Assembly (NCBI GenBank): GCA_000432775.1
Contig: HF990401.1
Location: 18,798-82,797, forward strand
DNA from: Alistipes sp. CAG:831
GTDB lineage: Bacteria > Bacteroidota > Bacteroidia > Bacteroidales > UBA932
Direction of reading: 5' to 3'
Length of the DNA: 64,000 nt
Each line of letters starts with the position of its first letter. Within the stretch, counting starts at the first letter, position 1. The translations under genes and the position numbers were made by a program. Of this stretch, positions 43,501-50,053 are shown in pieces. The notes beneath the pieces are model-generated. The model was not told the DNA's origin. It was given only the letters and a program-made list of their open reading frames with translations, and did not search any database.

Positions 43501-43777
43501 GCATCACCACGGAGATATTGTCCTTGGTGGTGGAGGTTATCTCCTTGAGGTAGTCGACGGAGTTGAGGTTGTTCTCTATGATTTTCGTAACGTTGGTCTC
43601 TATCTCGGAGGCACTGGCTCCCGGATAGACGGTCAGTACGGAGATGTACGGCGGGTCCATCTCCGGGAACTGGTCGATAGGCAGCCTCAGGAACGAGAAG
43701 ATGCCTATCACTATCACGGCGACGAACACCAGGAGGGTCGTCACCGGACGGTTGATCGCTGATTTGTAGATACTCAT
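40562..43777 (-). CDS. RND efflux pump inner-membrane transporter (AcrB/MexB type)
   Basis: Proton-driven pump of 1071 residues. It shows the expected two repeats of six membrane segments with large periplasmic loops. LRLPIDQFPEMDPP is near 31-44, the proton-relay aspartates are in SLTVAIGMVVDDAIVVLENI (near 400), and the second repeat reads GLLVATVVTLVVVPVFYALL. The polar C-terminal tail is short. It forms the pump with the adaptor (43790) and TolC-type channel (44810). The closest general class is the HAE1 multidrug group, but substrates cannot be read from sequence. Confidence 0.93.
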   Translation of the reverse strand: MSIYKSAINRPVTTLLVFVAVIVIGIFSFLRLPIDQFPEMDPPYISVLTVYPGASASEIETNVTKIIENNLNSVDYLKEITSTTKDNISVVMLELEWGTDLDEIINDVRSYIDMVTDELPDGCTNPFIFKFSTSSMPILQYSITADESYPGLDKLLNDEIIPQLSMVNGIGNLTLSGSPERYVYVDIDQQKLDAYGLPLETVGSAIAANNLNLSSGTVKMNKEQYQLEVRSEYVESSEINDIVVTVTPEGRQVFVRDLATVRDTIKDLSLDEKTNGRESVRLMVTKQTGANTVQICQDLEKELAKIKRTLPRDIRIETIYDSSEDIQNSISSLEESILYALLFVVLVVLFFLGEWRSTLIISLTIPISLIVAFIYLMLADSSLNIISLSSLTVAIGMVVDDAIVVLENITKHIERGSSPREASIYATNEVWVSVIATTLVIVVVFVPLTMLTGMAGIMFKELGWLVTIMVCTSTVVAITLTPMLCSKLLKARPVRINERGVIENIPPKRNFYQRFVIPVLDAIDRAYARLLRWCLRHKAITLGAIVLFFFASITPFLMGKIGTDFIQETDNGRLSVSIELATGYRIEETAKMARYIESRFYELVPEIKLISTSAGTTDDDGVSAMFSTTMNNTMSMTVVCNKKNERERSIFEIAEVLRQELASYPEIIDYQCDVSSFMGGASSTVDVEIYGYSFDETNAFAQEVRNAIRDNVPGARDIDISREKDRPEIKINLDKEKLAYHGLNSSTVSTYVRNRVNGMASGFLKEDGDEYDIVVRLQEEDRNSITDIEDMTIPTATGAMIKIKELGKIEEYFAPPTIERKSRQRIVTISVTPYETSMGELAAGIQQTIDRMGVPSGITVRLAGNYEDQQDTFQDLLLLLALIVLLIYIVLASQFESFVKPVMIMTAVPFALSGVVLALWITGTTLDMIGSLGFIMLVGIATKNAIVLVDYTNLMRDRGYELNEAIALSGASRLRPVLMTAITTFLGMLPMALSQGEGAEMWKPMGIVVIGGLLVATVVTLVVVPVFYALLSRHGERDKEKKNRAQFIFMQLSPNPEGDDPEVRRSQELNQ

Positions 43778-43789
43778 CGCAGGCGGGGA

Positions 43790-44803
43790 TTATTTTACCA
43801 CATTCAGTTTGACTCCGTCCACGAGCTTGGCCTGGCCGGTGGTGACGATAGGATCGCCCACCTTGAGGCTGTCACTGGATATCTCGATGGTCTGGTCATG
43901 ACGCTCGCCTATCTCCACGAAGACGCGCTTGGCCACACCGCCGTCATCCACGAATACATAGCGGTTGTTGGAGCCGATGAGCCTGAGCACTGCCTGATAG
44001 GGCACCACGAGGGCCTCGGTCCGGCCCAGGTCCAGCACCGTGCTCACGTACATGCCCGGACGGATGAGCTCCGAGGAGTTCGGAATCCGCAGCTTGAGGG
44101 TGAATGTATGGGAGGCCGGGTCCACCGTCGGGTAGACAATCTCGATGGTGGACGGGAAGGTCCGGTCGGGGTATATGTCCGAGTAGACATTGACCCTCAT
44201 GCCTTCCTTGACCAAGGGATAGTAGGTCTCCGGGACATTGACGTATGCCTTGAGTTCTTTGATCTTGGTAAGCTGGAGGATGGGCTGAGCCCCGCTGTAG
44301 AGCTCCCCGTCCTCGTAGTTCTTGGCCGAGATGACTCCGTCGAACTGCGCCCTTACGAAGGTATTCTCCTCCAGGAAACGGAGGGTCTCCTGCGTCTGGT
44401 CGAAGCTCAGCTTGGTCTGGTCGTAGACCTGCTGGGAGATGGCCTCGCTCTCCAGAAGCATCTGCACGCGGTTCATCTCTATCTGGAGGTTGGCAAATGC
44501 TATCCGGGTAGTGTTGAGCTGGTTCTGGTCCATCCTCACCAGTGTGTCACCCTTGCGCACGCGGTCACCCACCTCTACGTATATCTTCTCGATAAGGCCC
44601 GTCAGCGAGGGGGATATGTTCATCTGGTCATAACCCTGCAGGGTGGTAGAGAGCTCGATCTGTCTCGACACCTCCTCGTATGCGAGGGGGGAGGTCCTCA
44701 CCTGCTCCACTCTTTCCTGGGCCATATCGCCGGTGTTGCCGCCACCGCAGCCGGCCAGAAGGGCTGCCGAGGCAAGAATTGATGCTATTGCTTTGAATTT
44801 CAT
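43790..44803 (-). CDS. RND periplasmic adaptor (membrane fusion protein)
   Basis: Lipoprotein of 337 residues. The signal ILASAALLAGC gives Cys19. Lipoyl-like half-motifs are SPSLTGLIEKIYVEVGDRVR and VRAQFDGVISAKNYEDGELY, with a short helical hairpin between. A beta-barrel and membrane-proximal domain end in VKLNVVK. It joins the RND pump to the TolC-type channel. Gap of 6 bases to the channel gene and 12 to the pump gene. Confidence 0.92.
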   Translation of the reverse strand: MKFKAIASILASAALLAGCGGGNTGDMAQERVEQVRTSPLAYEEVSRQIELSTTLQGYDQMNISPSLTGLIEKIYVEVGDRVRKGDTLVRMDQNQLNTTRIAFANLQIEMNRVQMLLESEAISQQVYDQTKLSFDQTQETLRFLEENTFVRAQFDGVISAKNYEDGELYSGAQPILQLTKIKELKAYVNVPETYYPLVKEGMRVNVYSDIYPDRTFPSTIEIVYPTVDPASHTFTLKLRIPNSSELIRPGMYVSTVLDLGRTEALVVPYQAVLRLIGSNNRYVFVDDGGVAKRVFVEIGERHDQTIEISSDSLKVGDPIVTTGQAKLVDGVKLNVVK

Positions 44804-44809
44804 GATGAT

Positions 44810-46201
44810 TTATTTTTCTGCTTCTGTTTGTCCGTAAGTATTCTTGTTCAGGAGTTTCTCCAGTTCGATCTGTGCCGTCACGTAGTCCAGCGCCGCCTGC
44901 ACGTAGGTGCTCTGGGCGGATATGAGGGTGGTCGCCGAGTTGGTCACGTCGAGACTCGACGAGTAGCCGAACTCGTATTTCTTGCTGATATTGTCAAATA
45001 CGCTCTGCGATACCTCCACGTTCTTCTTCTGGGTCAGGTAGCGCTCGTAGGCGGAAGAGAGGTTGTACTTGAGCTGGCGGTGCTGGATGTTCAGGGCCAT
45101 CTCCGTGCTTTCCAATGTATTCAGCTGCTTCTGGTATTCGAGCTTCGCCTTCTGGAAGGAGGTGAAGTTCCTGCCCGAGGAGAAAATGGGAATCGAGAGG
45201 GTCAGCCCCACCATATTCGGAGGTGTCATGTTCATGGTCATCTCGTCGGAGAAATACTTCCTGCCCGTGTACTGGTAGAATGCGCTGAGGGTAGGTCCGT
45301 AGGCCCATCCGGCGAGGTTCTTCTGCTGACGGTAAAGGTCCGTGCTCTTGAGGGCCAGCTGGTATGAGAAATTGTTCTCGAGGATGAAGTCATCGTAGAG
45401 CAGGTCCAGCGAGTGCTCCACGTCCATCAGCTCGTCGAGGGTCTGGGTCAGGACTATCTCCTTGTCAAATCCGATGTTCATCTGCAGGCGCATGGAGTTG
45501 TAGACCATCTCCAGGCCGCGGCGGGCCTCGTTGATCGAAGTCTCGAGAGTAGCCACCTGCACCATGATCTGGTCTGCATCCACCTGCTCGGCCACTCCGG
45601 CCTCCACCGATTTCTGGGAGAAGGCGTGAAGCCTGCGCACGGTCTCCAGGTTATTTTCCAGCAGATCGATGGTCTGCCGGCTCACCAGGGCCGAGAAATA
45701 CAGGAGCCGTACCTGCTCGGCGACCTCCTGCTGCGACTGGCGGTAGGTCACGTCGGACATCTCTATGGAAAGTTTGCCGATGAGGGCACTGATGATCTGC
45801 GCCCCGCTCACGGCCATCGAGGCATTGACCCCTATCGAACCGTAGGGGGGCATTGCGATAGAGAGGCCCGTCTCGCCGAAAGCCATCTCATAACCCATGT
45901 AGTTGGAATAGTCGAGCGTCCCGTTGACCTGGGGCAGCATGCCCGCTATGGCCGCCCAGCGGTCCGCCTCTGCCTGACGGACTGACAGGGAGGAGTTCTG
46001 CAGGTCCCAGTTGTGCTCCAGAGCGTAGCTCATCGCCTCGTCAAGAGTAAAATGCAGGACTGCGGAATCGGCCGCCTCCTGCTCCTCCTGCGCCGTACCT
46101 GCCGCGGAGGCCGGGAAGTCCGGTCCGGGAAATGCAGCAGCGGATACCGACAGAGCCGCACCGCAGCACAGGATAACTGTTGTCTTGAGGATTTGTCTCA
46201 T
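44810..46201 (-). CDS. TolC-family outer membrane channel of the RND operon
   Basis: Protein of 463 residues with a signal peptide (MRQILKTTVILCCGAALSVS). Two structurally repeated halves carry long helices, for example ALEHNWDLQNSSLSVRQAEA and LDVTNSATTLISAQSTYVQA. It forms the trimeric outer membrane duct for the pump encoded by the next two genes. Starts 6 bases after the TetR gene. Confidence 0.91.
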   Translation of the reverse strand: MRQILKTTVILCCGAALSVSAAAFPGPDFPASAAGTAQEEQEAADSAVLHFTLDEAMSYALEHNWDLQNSSLSVRQAEADRWAAIAGMLPQVNGTLDYSNYMGYEMAFGETGLSIAMPPYGSIGVNASMAVSGAQIISALIGKLSIEMSDVTYRQSQQEVAEQVRLLYFSALVSRQTIDLLENNLETVRRLHAFSQKSVEAGVAEQVDADQIMVQVATLETSINEARRGLEMVYNSMRLQMNIGFDKEIVLTQTLDELMDVEHSLDLLYDDFILENNFSYQLALKSTDLYRQQKNLAGWAYGPTLSAFYQYTGRKYFSDEMTMNMTPPNMVGLTLSIPIFSSGRNFTSFQKAKLEYQKQLNTLESTEMALNIQHRQLKYNLSSAYERYLTQKKNVEVSQSVFDNISKKYEFGYSSSLDVTNSATTLISAQSTYVQAALDYVTAQIELEKLLNKNTYGQTEAEK

Positions 46202-46207
46202 TATATT

Positions 46208-46831
46208 TTATTGTAACAGTGATTTATTATTTTCCAGATATTCATCGATATAGGCCCTGCCCTTTTCCGTAGCGATACCCCGCACGAGGAAAAACATCAG
46301 GTAGTCCCCGCAGCGGTCATGCTTTATTTCCAGATAGTTGCGCACTGCCCTGTCCGTCACTGCCACCGAAAGCTCAAACAGCTGGAGTGACAGACTGTGA
46401 GCATCCAGAACACCCGTTACGAACAGACCCTCGCCCTGTCCTCTCTCCACAATCCTCTCGAGGAGCTCGCAATGCCGTCGGTTTACACCCTGAACCACAT
46501 TGACAAACACTTCAGGATAATACCTCTTTACTTCCGTGAAGAAATCGTAAAAATTACTCATGCGCTTCTCCTCCTTATTGACCATATGGTGCATAAACCA
46601 CTCGAGGACATTGTCCGCTTTTGCCAGTTCCGCTTCCATTTTGGCGACATTGTTCCTGTGCATCAGAAGGATGCATTCCTGCAGCAGCTTCGCCTTGTCA
46701 TGGAAAAGCTCGTAGAGAGTGCGCTTGGACATACCGTTGGCAGAAGCTACCTCGTCCATAGTCACCGACTTACAGCCACGCTCCAGAAAAAGTGAGGCTG
46801 TATTTCTCAGTATTTGTTCCCTGTTTGTCAT
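46208..46831 (-). CDS. TetR/AcrR-family regulator of the RND operon
   Basis: Regulator of 207 residues. N-terminal helix-turn-helix TMDEVASANGMSKRTLYELF (about 24-43) and an all-helical ligand domain. It is first in the operon it very likely represses; pump substrates or related compounds would release it. The consensus promoter lies just upstream (46842-46872), so the mRNA leader is only about 5 bases. Confidence 0.88.
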   Translation of the reverse strand: MTNREQILRNTASLFLERGCKSVTMDEVASANGMSKRTLYELFHDKAKLLQECILLMHRNNVAKMEAELAKADNVLEWFMHHMVNKEEKRMSNFYDFFTEVKRYYPEVFVNVVQGVNRRHCELLERIVERGQGEGLFVTGVLDAHSLSLQLFELSVAVTDRAVRNYLEIKHDRCGDYLMFFLVRGIATEKGRAYIDEYLENNKSLLQ

Positions 46832-46841
46832 AATCAGGGCG

Positions 46842-46872
46842 CAAAACTAAAAAAACTTCCGGAGTTTTCAAA
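46842..46872 (-). promoter_or_regulatory. Bacteroidota promoter (TTTG-N19-TAGTTTTG) of the TetR/RND operon
   Basis: Minus strand: -33 TTTG at 46872-46869 and -7 TAGTTTTG at 46849-46842, exactly 19 bases apart. The predicted start near 46836 leaves about 5 untranslated bases before the ATG at 46831. Confidence 0.75.
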
Positions 46873-46929
46873 TTTTTGTTACAAGTACGGAATTATTTCA
46901 TGCGGATGACAACTCCACCGCTATTTTAT

Positions 46930-46937
46930 TATTTTTG
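46930..46937 (+). promoter_or_regulatory. -7 element (TATTTTTG) for kbl
   Basis: TATTTTTG lies 33 bases before the kbl ATG at 46970. No clear TTTG at -33. Confidence 0.5.
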
Positions 46938-46969
46938 CATTCAGAAAATTTCTCTAAAAACACAATATT

Positions 46970-48160
46970 ATGTATAAAGATTTTCAAGCCTATCTTCAGA
47001 ATGAGCTGAACAGCATCAGAGAAGCCGGCCTCTACAAAGAGGAGCGCGTCATCGTAACCCCCCAGGGTCCCGAAATCACTCTCCAGGACGGCACCAAGGC
47101 TCTTAACTTCTGCGCCAACAACTACCTCGGACTTGCCGACAGCAAGGAACTGGTAAACGCCGCCAAGGAAGCCCTCGACACACACGGCTACGGAATGGCC
47201 AGCGTACGTTTCATCTGCGGTACAGGCGACCTGCAGAAGACCCTCGAGGCCAAGATTGCCGAGTTCTTCGGAACTGAGGACACTATCCTCTATGCAGCCT
47301 GCTTCGATGCAAACGGCGGTGTGTTCGAGCCTCTTCTGAACGAGCAGGACGCCATCATCTCCGACTCCCTCAACCACGCCTCCATCATCGACGGCGTGCG
47401 TCTGTGCAAGGCCAAGAGATACCGTTACGCCAACGCCGACATGGCAGAGCTGGAGAAATGCCTCCAGGAAGCCCAGGCCCAGCGTCACCGCATCATCGTC
47501 ACCGACGGTGTGTTCTCCATGGACGGCAACGTATGCCCTCTGGACAAGATCCACGCCCTCGCCGAGAAGTACAACGCCATGGTCATGGTCGATGAGTCGC
47601 ACTCAGCCGGCGTCGTAGGCAAGACCGGACGCGGTGTTACCGAGCGCTACAACCTCCGCGGCCAGATCGAGATCATCACAGGCACCCTCGGAAAGGCATT
47701 CGGCGGCTCCGTCGGCGGATTCACCACCGGTAAGAAGGAGATCATCGCCATGCTGCGCCAGAGGTCGAGACCTTATCTGTTCTCCAACTCGATTCCTCCC
47801 ATGATCGCAGCCGCAGGTATCCGCATGTTCGACATGATGAAGGAGTCCAACGAGCTCCAGGACCGCCTGCACGAGAACACCGACTACTTCATCAGCAAGA
47901 TGAAAGCCGCCGGCTTCGACATCAAGCCCACCGAGTCAGCCATCTGCGCCGTCATGCTGTACGACGCCAAGCTGTCCCAGGAGATGGCCGCCCGACTGCA
48001 GGACGAAGGCATCTTCGTAACCGGCTTCTACTACCCTGTAGTGCCCAAAGACCAGGCCCGTATCCGCGTACAGGTATCCGCCGGCCACAAGAAGGAGCAC
48101 CTCGACAGATGCGTCGCAGCCTTCACCAAGATCGGCAAGGAACTCGGCGTGCTGAAGTAA
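46970..48160 (+). CDS. kbl: Glycine C-acetyltransferase (2-amino-3-ketobutyrate CoA ligase)
   Basis: PLP enzyme of 396 residues in threonine breakdown, making glycine and acetyl-CoA from 2-amino-3-ketobutyrate and CoA. The PLP lysine is Lys242 in ITGTLGKAFGGS; VDESHSAG has Asp208 and NHASIIDG His136. Long stretches such as FCANNYLGLA, GMASVRFICGT and RQRSRPYLFSNS are those of Kbl rather than serine palmitoyltransferase or BioF. Monocistronic, with a terminator at 48254. Confidence 0.93.
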   Translation: MYKDFQAYLQNELNSIREAGLYKEERVIVTPQGPEITLQDGTKALNFCANNYLGLADSKELVNAAKEALDTHGYGMASVRFICGTGDLQKTLEAKIAEFFGTEDTILYAACFDANGGVFEPLLNEQDAIISDSLNHASIIDGVRLCKAKRYRYANADMAELEKCLQEAQAQRHRIIVTDGVFSMDGNVCPLDKIHALAEKYNAMVMVDESHSAGVVGKTGRGVTERYNLRGQIEIITGTLGKAFGGSVGGFTTGKKEIIAMLRQRSRPYLFSNSIPPMIAAAGIRMFDMMKESNELQDRLHENTDYFISKMKAAGFDIKPTESAICAVMLYDAKLSQEMAARLQDEGIFVTGFYYPVVPKDQARIRVQVSAGHKKEHLDRCVAAFTKIGKELGVLK

Positions 48161-48253
48161 CAGCCCGCTCGGCAACCCAGCCCGACCGGAACACTCTTCG
48201 GCTTCGATGAACCTTCATCCCCGCCGGAACACTCCGGTTCCGTAGACCCAAAG

Positions 48254-48289
48254 ACCCCGACCGCCACATCTCCGGCAGCCGGGGTTTTT
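48254..48289 (+). terminator. Rho-independent terminator of kbl
   Basis: Stem ACCCCG (48254-48259) / CGGGGT (48280-48285), with additional inner CCG/CGG pairs, followed by TTTTT. It ends 129 bases after the kbl stop. Confidence 0.7.
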
Positions 48290-48312
48290 CATGCCCGCCA
48301 TTCCCATTCCCA

Positions 48313-48613
48313 CCCTTTCCCACCTTCCGAAGGTGAGCAGTATTTCCGCGAAATCGTCCCGCCTTCGGAAGGTGAGTTTTCGCGCCATGACCGCCACAGC
48401 ATCTGTAGCGGCGTTTCCGTTCCGTCCAGCCCTTTCCCACCTTCGGAAGGTGTGCGGTTTTCCCGCAAAATCGTCCCGCCTTCGGAAGGTGAGTTCCTGC
48501 GCCATGCCCGCCACAGCGTCTGTAGCGACGTTTCCGTTCCGTCCAGCCCTTTCCCACCTTCCGAAGGTGCGCTATTTTCCTGCGAAATCGTCCCGCCTTC
48601 GGAAGGTGAGTTC
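48313..48613. repeat. 117-bp tandem repeat of CACCTTCCGAAGGTG palindromes, 2.6 units
   Basis: Units start at 48313, 48430 and 48547 with CCCTTTCCCACCTTC. The period is exactly 117 bases (39 codons, so all frames repeat). Each full unit has two palindromes, CACCTTCCGAAGGTG and (C)GCCTTCGGAAGGTG, about 40 bases apart around AAATCGTCCC. The third unit stops after its second palindrome. Related by its TTCCGAAGG core to the 17-base palindromes at 11.7 and 30.6 kb. Confidence 0.85.
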
Positions 48614-48646
48614 AACTATTTCGTACCTTCCAACGGGTCCTGTACC

Positions 48647-48909
48647 GGATTCCCATACGGAAGGTGCCGACTCAACCGACTTTTCCCCTGCACCTTCTCG
48701 ATTTCGTTGACTTGTAACCTTGCCCAGAAGCCATTCTCGACGGATCTGTCCTGGATTCCGGTCCGGAAGGTGCCGGGCGAAACGGCATATTGCCACCACC
48801 TTCTGAATTTCGTTATATGCCGACCTGCCTCAGAGTCCTTTCTCGTCAGCCCTGCCCTGGATTCCCATCCGGAAGGTGCAGGCGAAAGTGGCTTTTCACC
48901 GTCACCTTC
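48647..48909. repeat. 106-bp degenerate tandem repeat with GGAAGGTG / CACCTTC arms
   Basis: GGATTCC followed within a few bases by CGGAAGGTG recurs at 48647, 48753 and 48859 (period 106 both times). Each is followed 32-45 bases later by a CACCTTC or ACCTTC arm and, in the first two units, by a variable stretch with ATTTCGTT. The last arm (48904-48909 region) contains the stop codon of the deformylase-like gene read on the minus strand. Confidence 0.7.
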
Positions 48910-49546
48910 CAGAACCAGCCGAACCAGCCGGAACTGTCAGCCTGTCCGTGAACAGGATGCCGTCGAGGTGGTCGACTTCGTGCTGGAAAATGACCGCCGT
49001 ATAGCCGTCCACGGTATCGCGGACCTCCGACAGAGTCTCCGGGTCGGTGTAGCGGATGACCACCTGCTGCGAGCGCTCAACGTCACCGGCGATATCGGGA
49101 ATGGAAAGACAGCCTTCCGGGCCGGTCTGCTTCTGGTCGGAAAAATACTCGATATGGATGTTGGGATATACTTCGAACGGATATCCGGGCTTGTCATAGC
49201 GCATTACGGCCACTACCCGACGGTTAAGGCCGACCTGGGGAGCAGCCAGTCCGACCCCGTCCTGAGTGGAGTCCGTAACCGTGGCGATCATCCTGCAGGC
49301 CAGGTGCTCATAGACTTCCGACTGCAGGTCCTCCTCAGCCACGTCCACGCACGGAGTCCTGAGCACCAGCGAATCCTCCGGCGAAGTCACCAGCAGCACC
49401 CGCATCAGCCCGTCCGAAGACATTATCAGATGCGTTTCCTCCGCCGTAAGCCGGGGCGCCCTGTCTCTGCATCCGGCAGTCAGCAGCAGCGCCGACCACA
49501 TCACGGCCAGCGTCATAAAAACATTCAAGAATCTCCTTTTCATCAT
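48902..49546 (-). CDS. Peptide deformylase-like lipoprotein
   Basis: Protein of 214 residues combining a lipoprotein signal (VMWSALLLTAGC, Cys26) with a full deformylase domain. Motif 1 GVGLAAPQ is at 97-104, motif 2 EGCLSIP at 144-150 with Cys146, and motif 3 HEVDH at 189-193; all metal ligands and the catalytic Glu190 are kept. Ordinary deformylases are cytoplasmic and remove formyl from nascent methionine. This one should be anchored in the envelope, so its substrate is unclear. The coding end (GSGR then stop) lies in the 106-bp repeat. Confidence 0.85.
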   Translation of the reverse strand: MMKRRFLNVFMTLAVMWSALLLTAGCRDRAPRLTAEETHLIMSSDGLMRVLLVTSPEDSLVLRTPCVDVAEEDLQSEVYEHLACRMIATVTDSTQDGVGLAAPQVGLNRRVVAVMRYDKPGYPFEVYPNIHIEYFSDQKQTGPEGCLSIPDIAGDVERSQQVVIRYTDPETLSEVRDTVDGYTAVIFQHEVDHLDGILFTDRLTVPAGSAGSGR

Positions 49547-49593
49547 TCGTCAAAAGATTTATGCAAATGTAGAAAAAGTTTCCCTGCATCATC

Positions 49594-49767
49594 ACTTTAC
49601 ATTTTAGTTGCATCACAACCGCTTGATTGACAGGATACTGCATATTGCAAAAAATGTTAAGTGATGACAAAAATGTCTGTTTTGGCCTGAATTCGTCCAC
49701 TTAACATTTCATCAAACACATAAAACACTATTAATCAAGGGCATGCAATTCAACTAAAATGTAAAGT
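49594..49767. repeat. Nested inverted repeat with four CACTTWACATTT motifs
   Basis: The outer arms ACTTTACATTTTAGTTG (49594-49610) and its complement (49751-49767) are perfect over 17 bases. The inner arms AAATGTTAAGTG (49652-49663) and CACTTAACATTT (49698-49709) are perfect over 12. All four arms share a CACTTWACATTT-like core in alternating orientation, symmetrically spaced (58, 46 and 58 bases). Either a small mobile element like the bow-tie repeats, or a cluster of operators. Confidence 0.75.
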
Positions 49768-50005
49768 GAAAATTATACTGTGATTGGGACGACATCGATT
49801 TTATCCACGACAAAAGAGCACCTGGACAAAACACCGATAACCGGCATCTCAGAGCTGGCCGGAGAGCCTGAGTGTATCGCCTTGGTCAGCAGGGTCTGTC
49901 CGCGAGCAGATTGCCTCGAGACAGTCGACATTATTGTTATCAACAAATATTATAGAAAATATGCAATATTTATGAGACATTCTGCAGATATGTTACAATT
50001 TTTAT

Positions 50006-50013
50006 TATTTTTG
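50006..50013 (+). promoter_or_regulatory. -7 element (TATTTTTG) for the BACON lipoprotein
   Basis: Fits TAnnTTTG, 41 bases before the ATG at 50054. Confidence 0.5.
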
Positions 50014-50053
50014 ACCCGATAAGTTAATTTTTTCAATCTAAAATCTAATTTTT

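Larger units (their letters stand above)
48161..48901. other. 741-base intergenic region with terminator and two tandem repeat arrays
   Basis: No gene is supported. It contains the kbl terminator (48254-48289), a 117-bp tandem array (48313-48613) and a 106-bp array (48647-48909). The frames across it are all repeat translations (PSEGG, HLPKVGK). Confidence 0.75.
49547..50053. other. 507-base intergenic region with nested inverted repeat
   Basis: Divergent gap between the deformylase-like lipoprotein and the BACON lipoprotein. It holds the 174-bp nested inverted repeat (49594-49767) and a -7 box at 50006. The 80-codon frame at 49780-50022 has no supporting features. Confidence 0.65.

Noticed and set aside
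48123..48710. Overlapping frames with repeats such as HLPKVGKGW and PSEGG, looking like repeat proteins
   Set aside because: They arise because the 117-bp DNA repeat is a multiple of three; all frames and both strands repeat, there is no signal or promoter, and the palindromes explain the pattern.
49780..50022. 80-codon frame before the BACON lipoprotein
   Set aside because: No start signal, family or composition support; it contains the -7 box used by the next gene.
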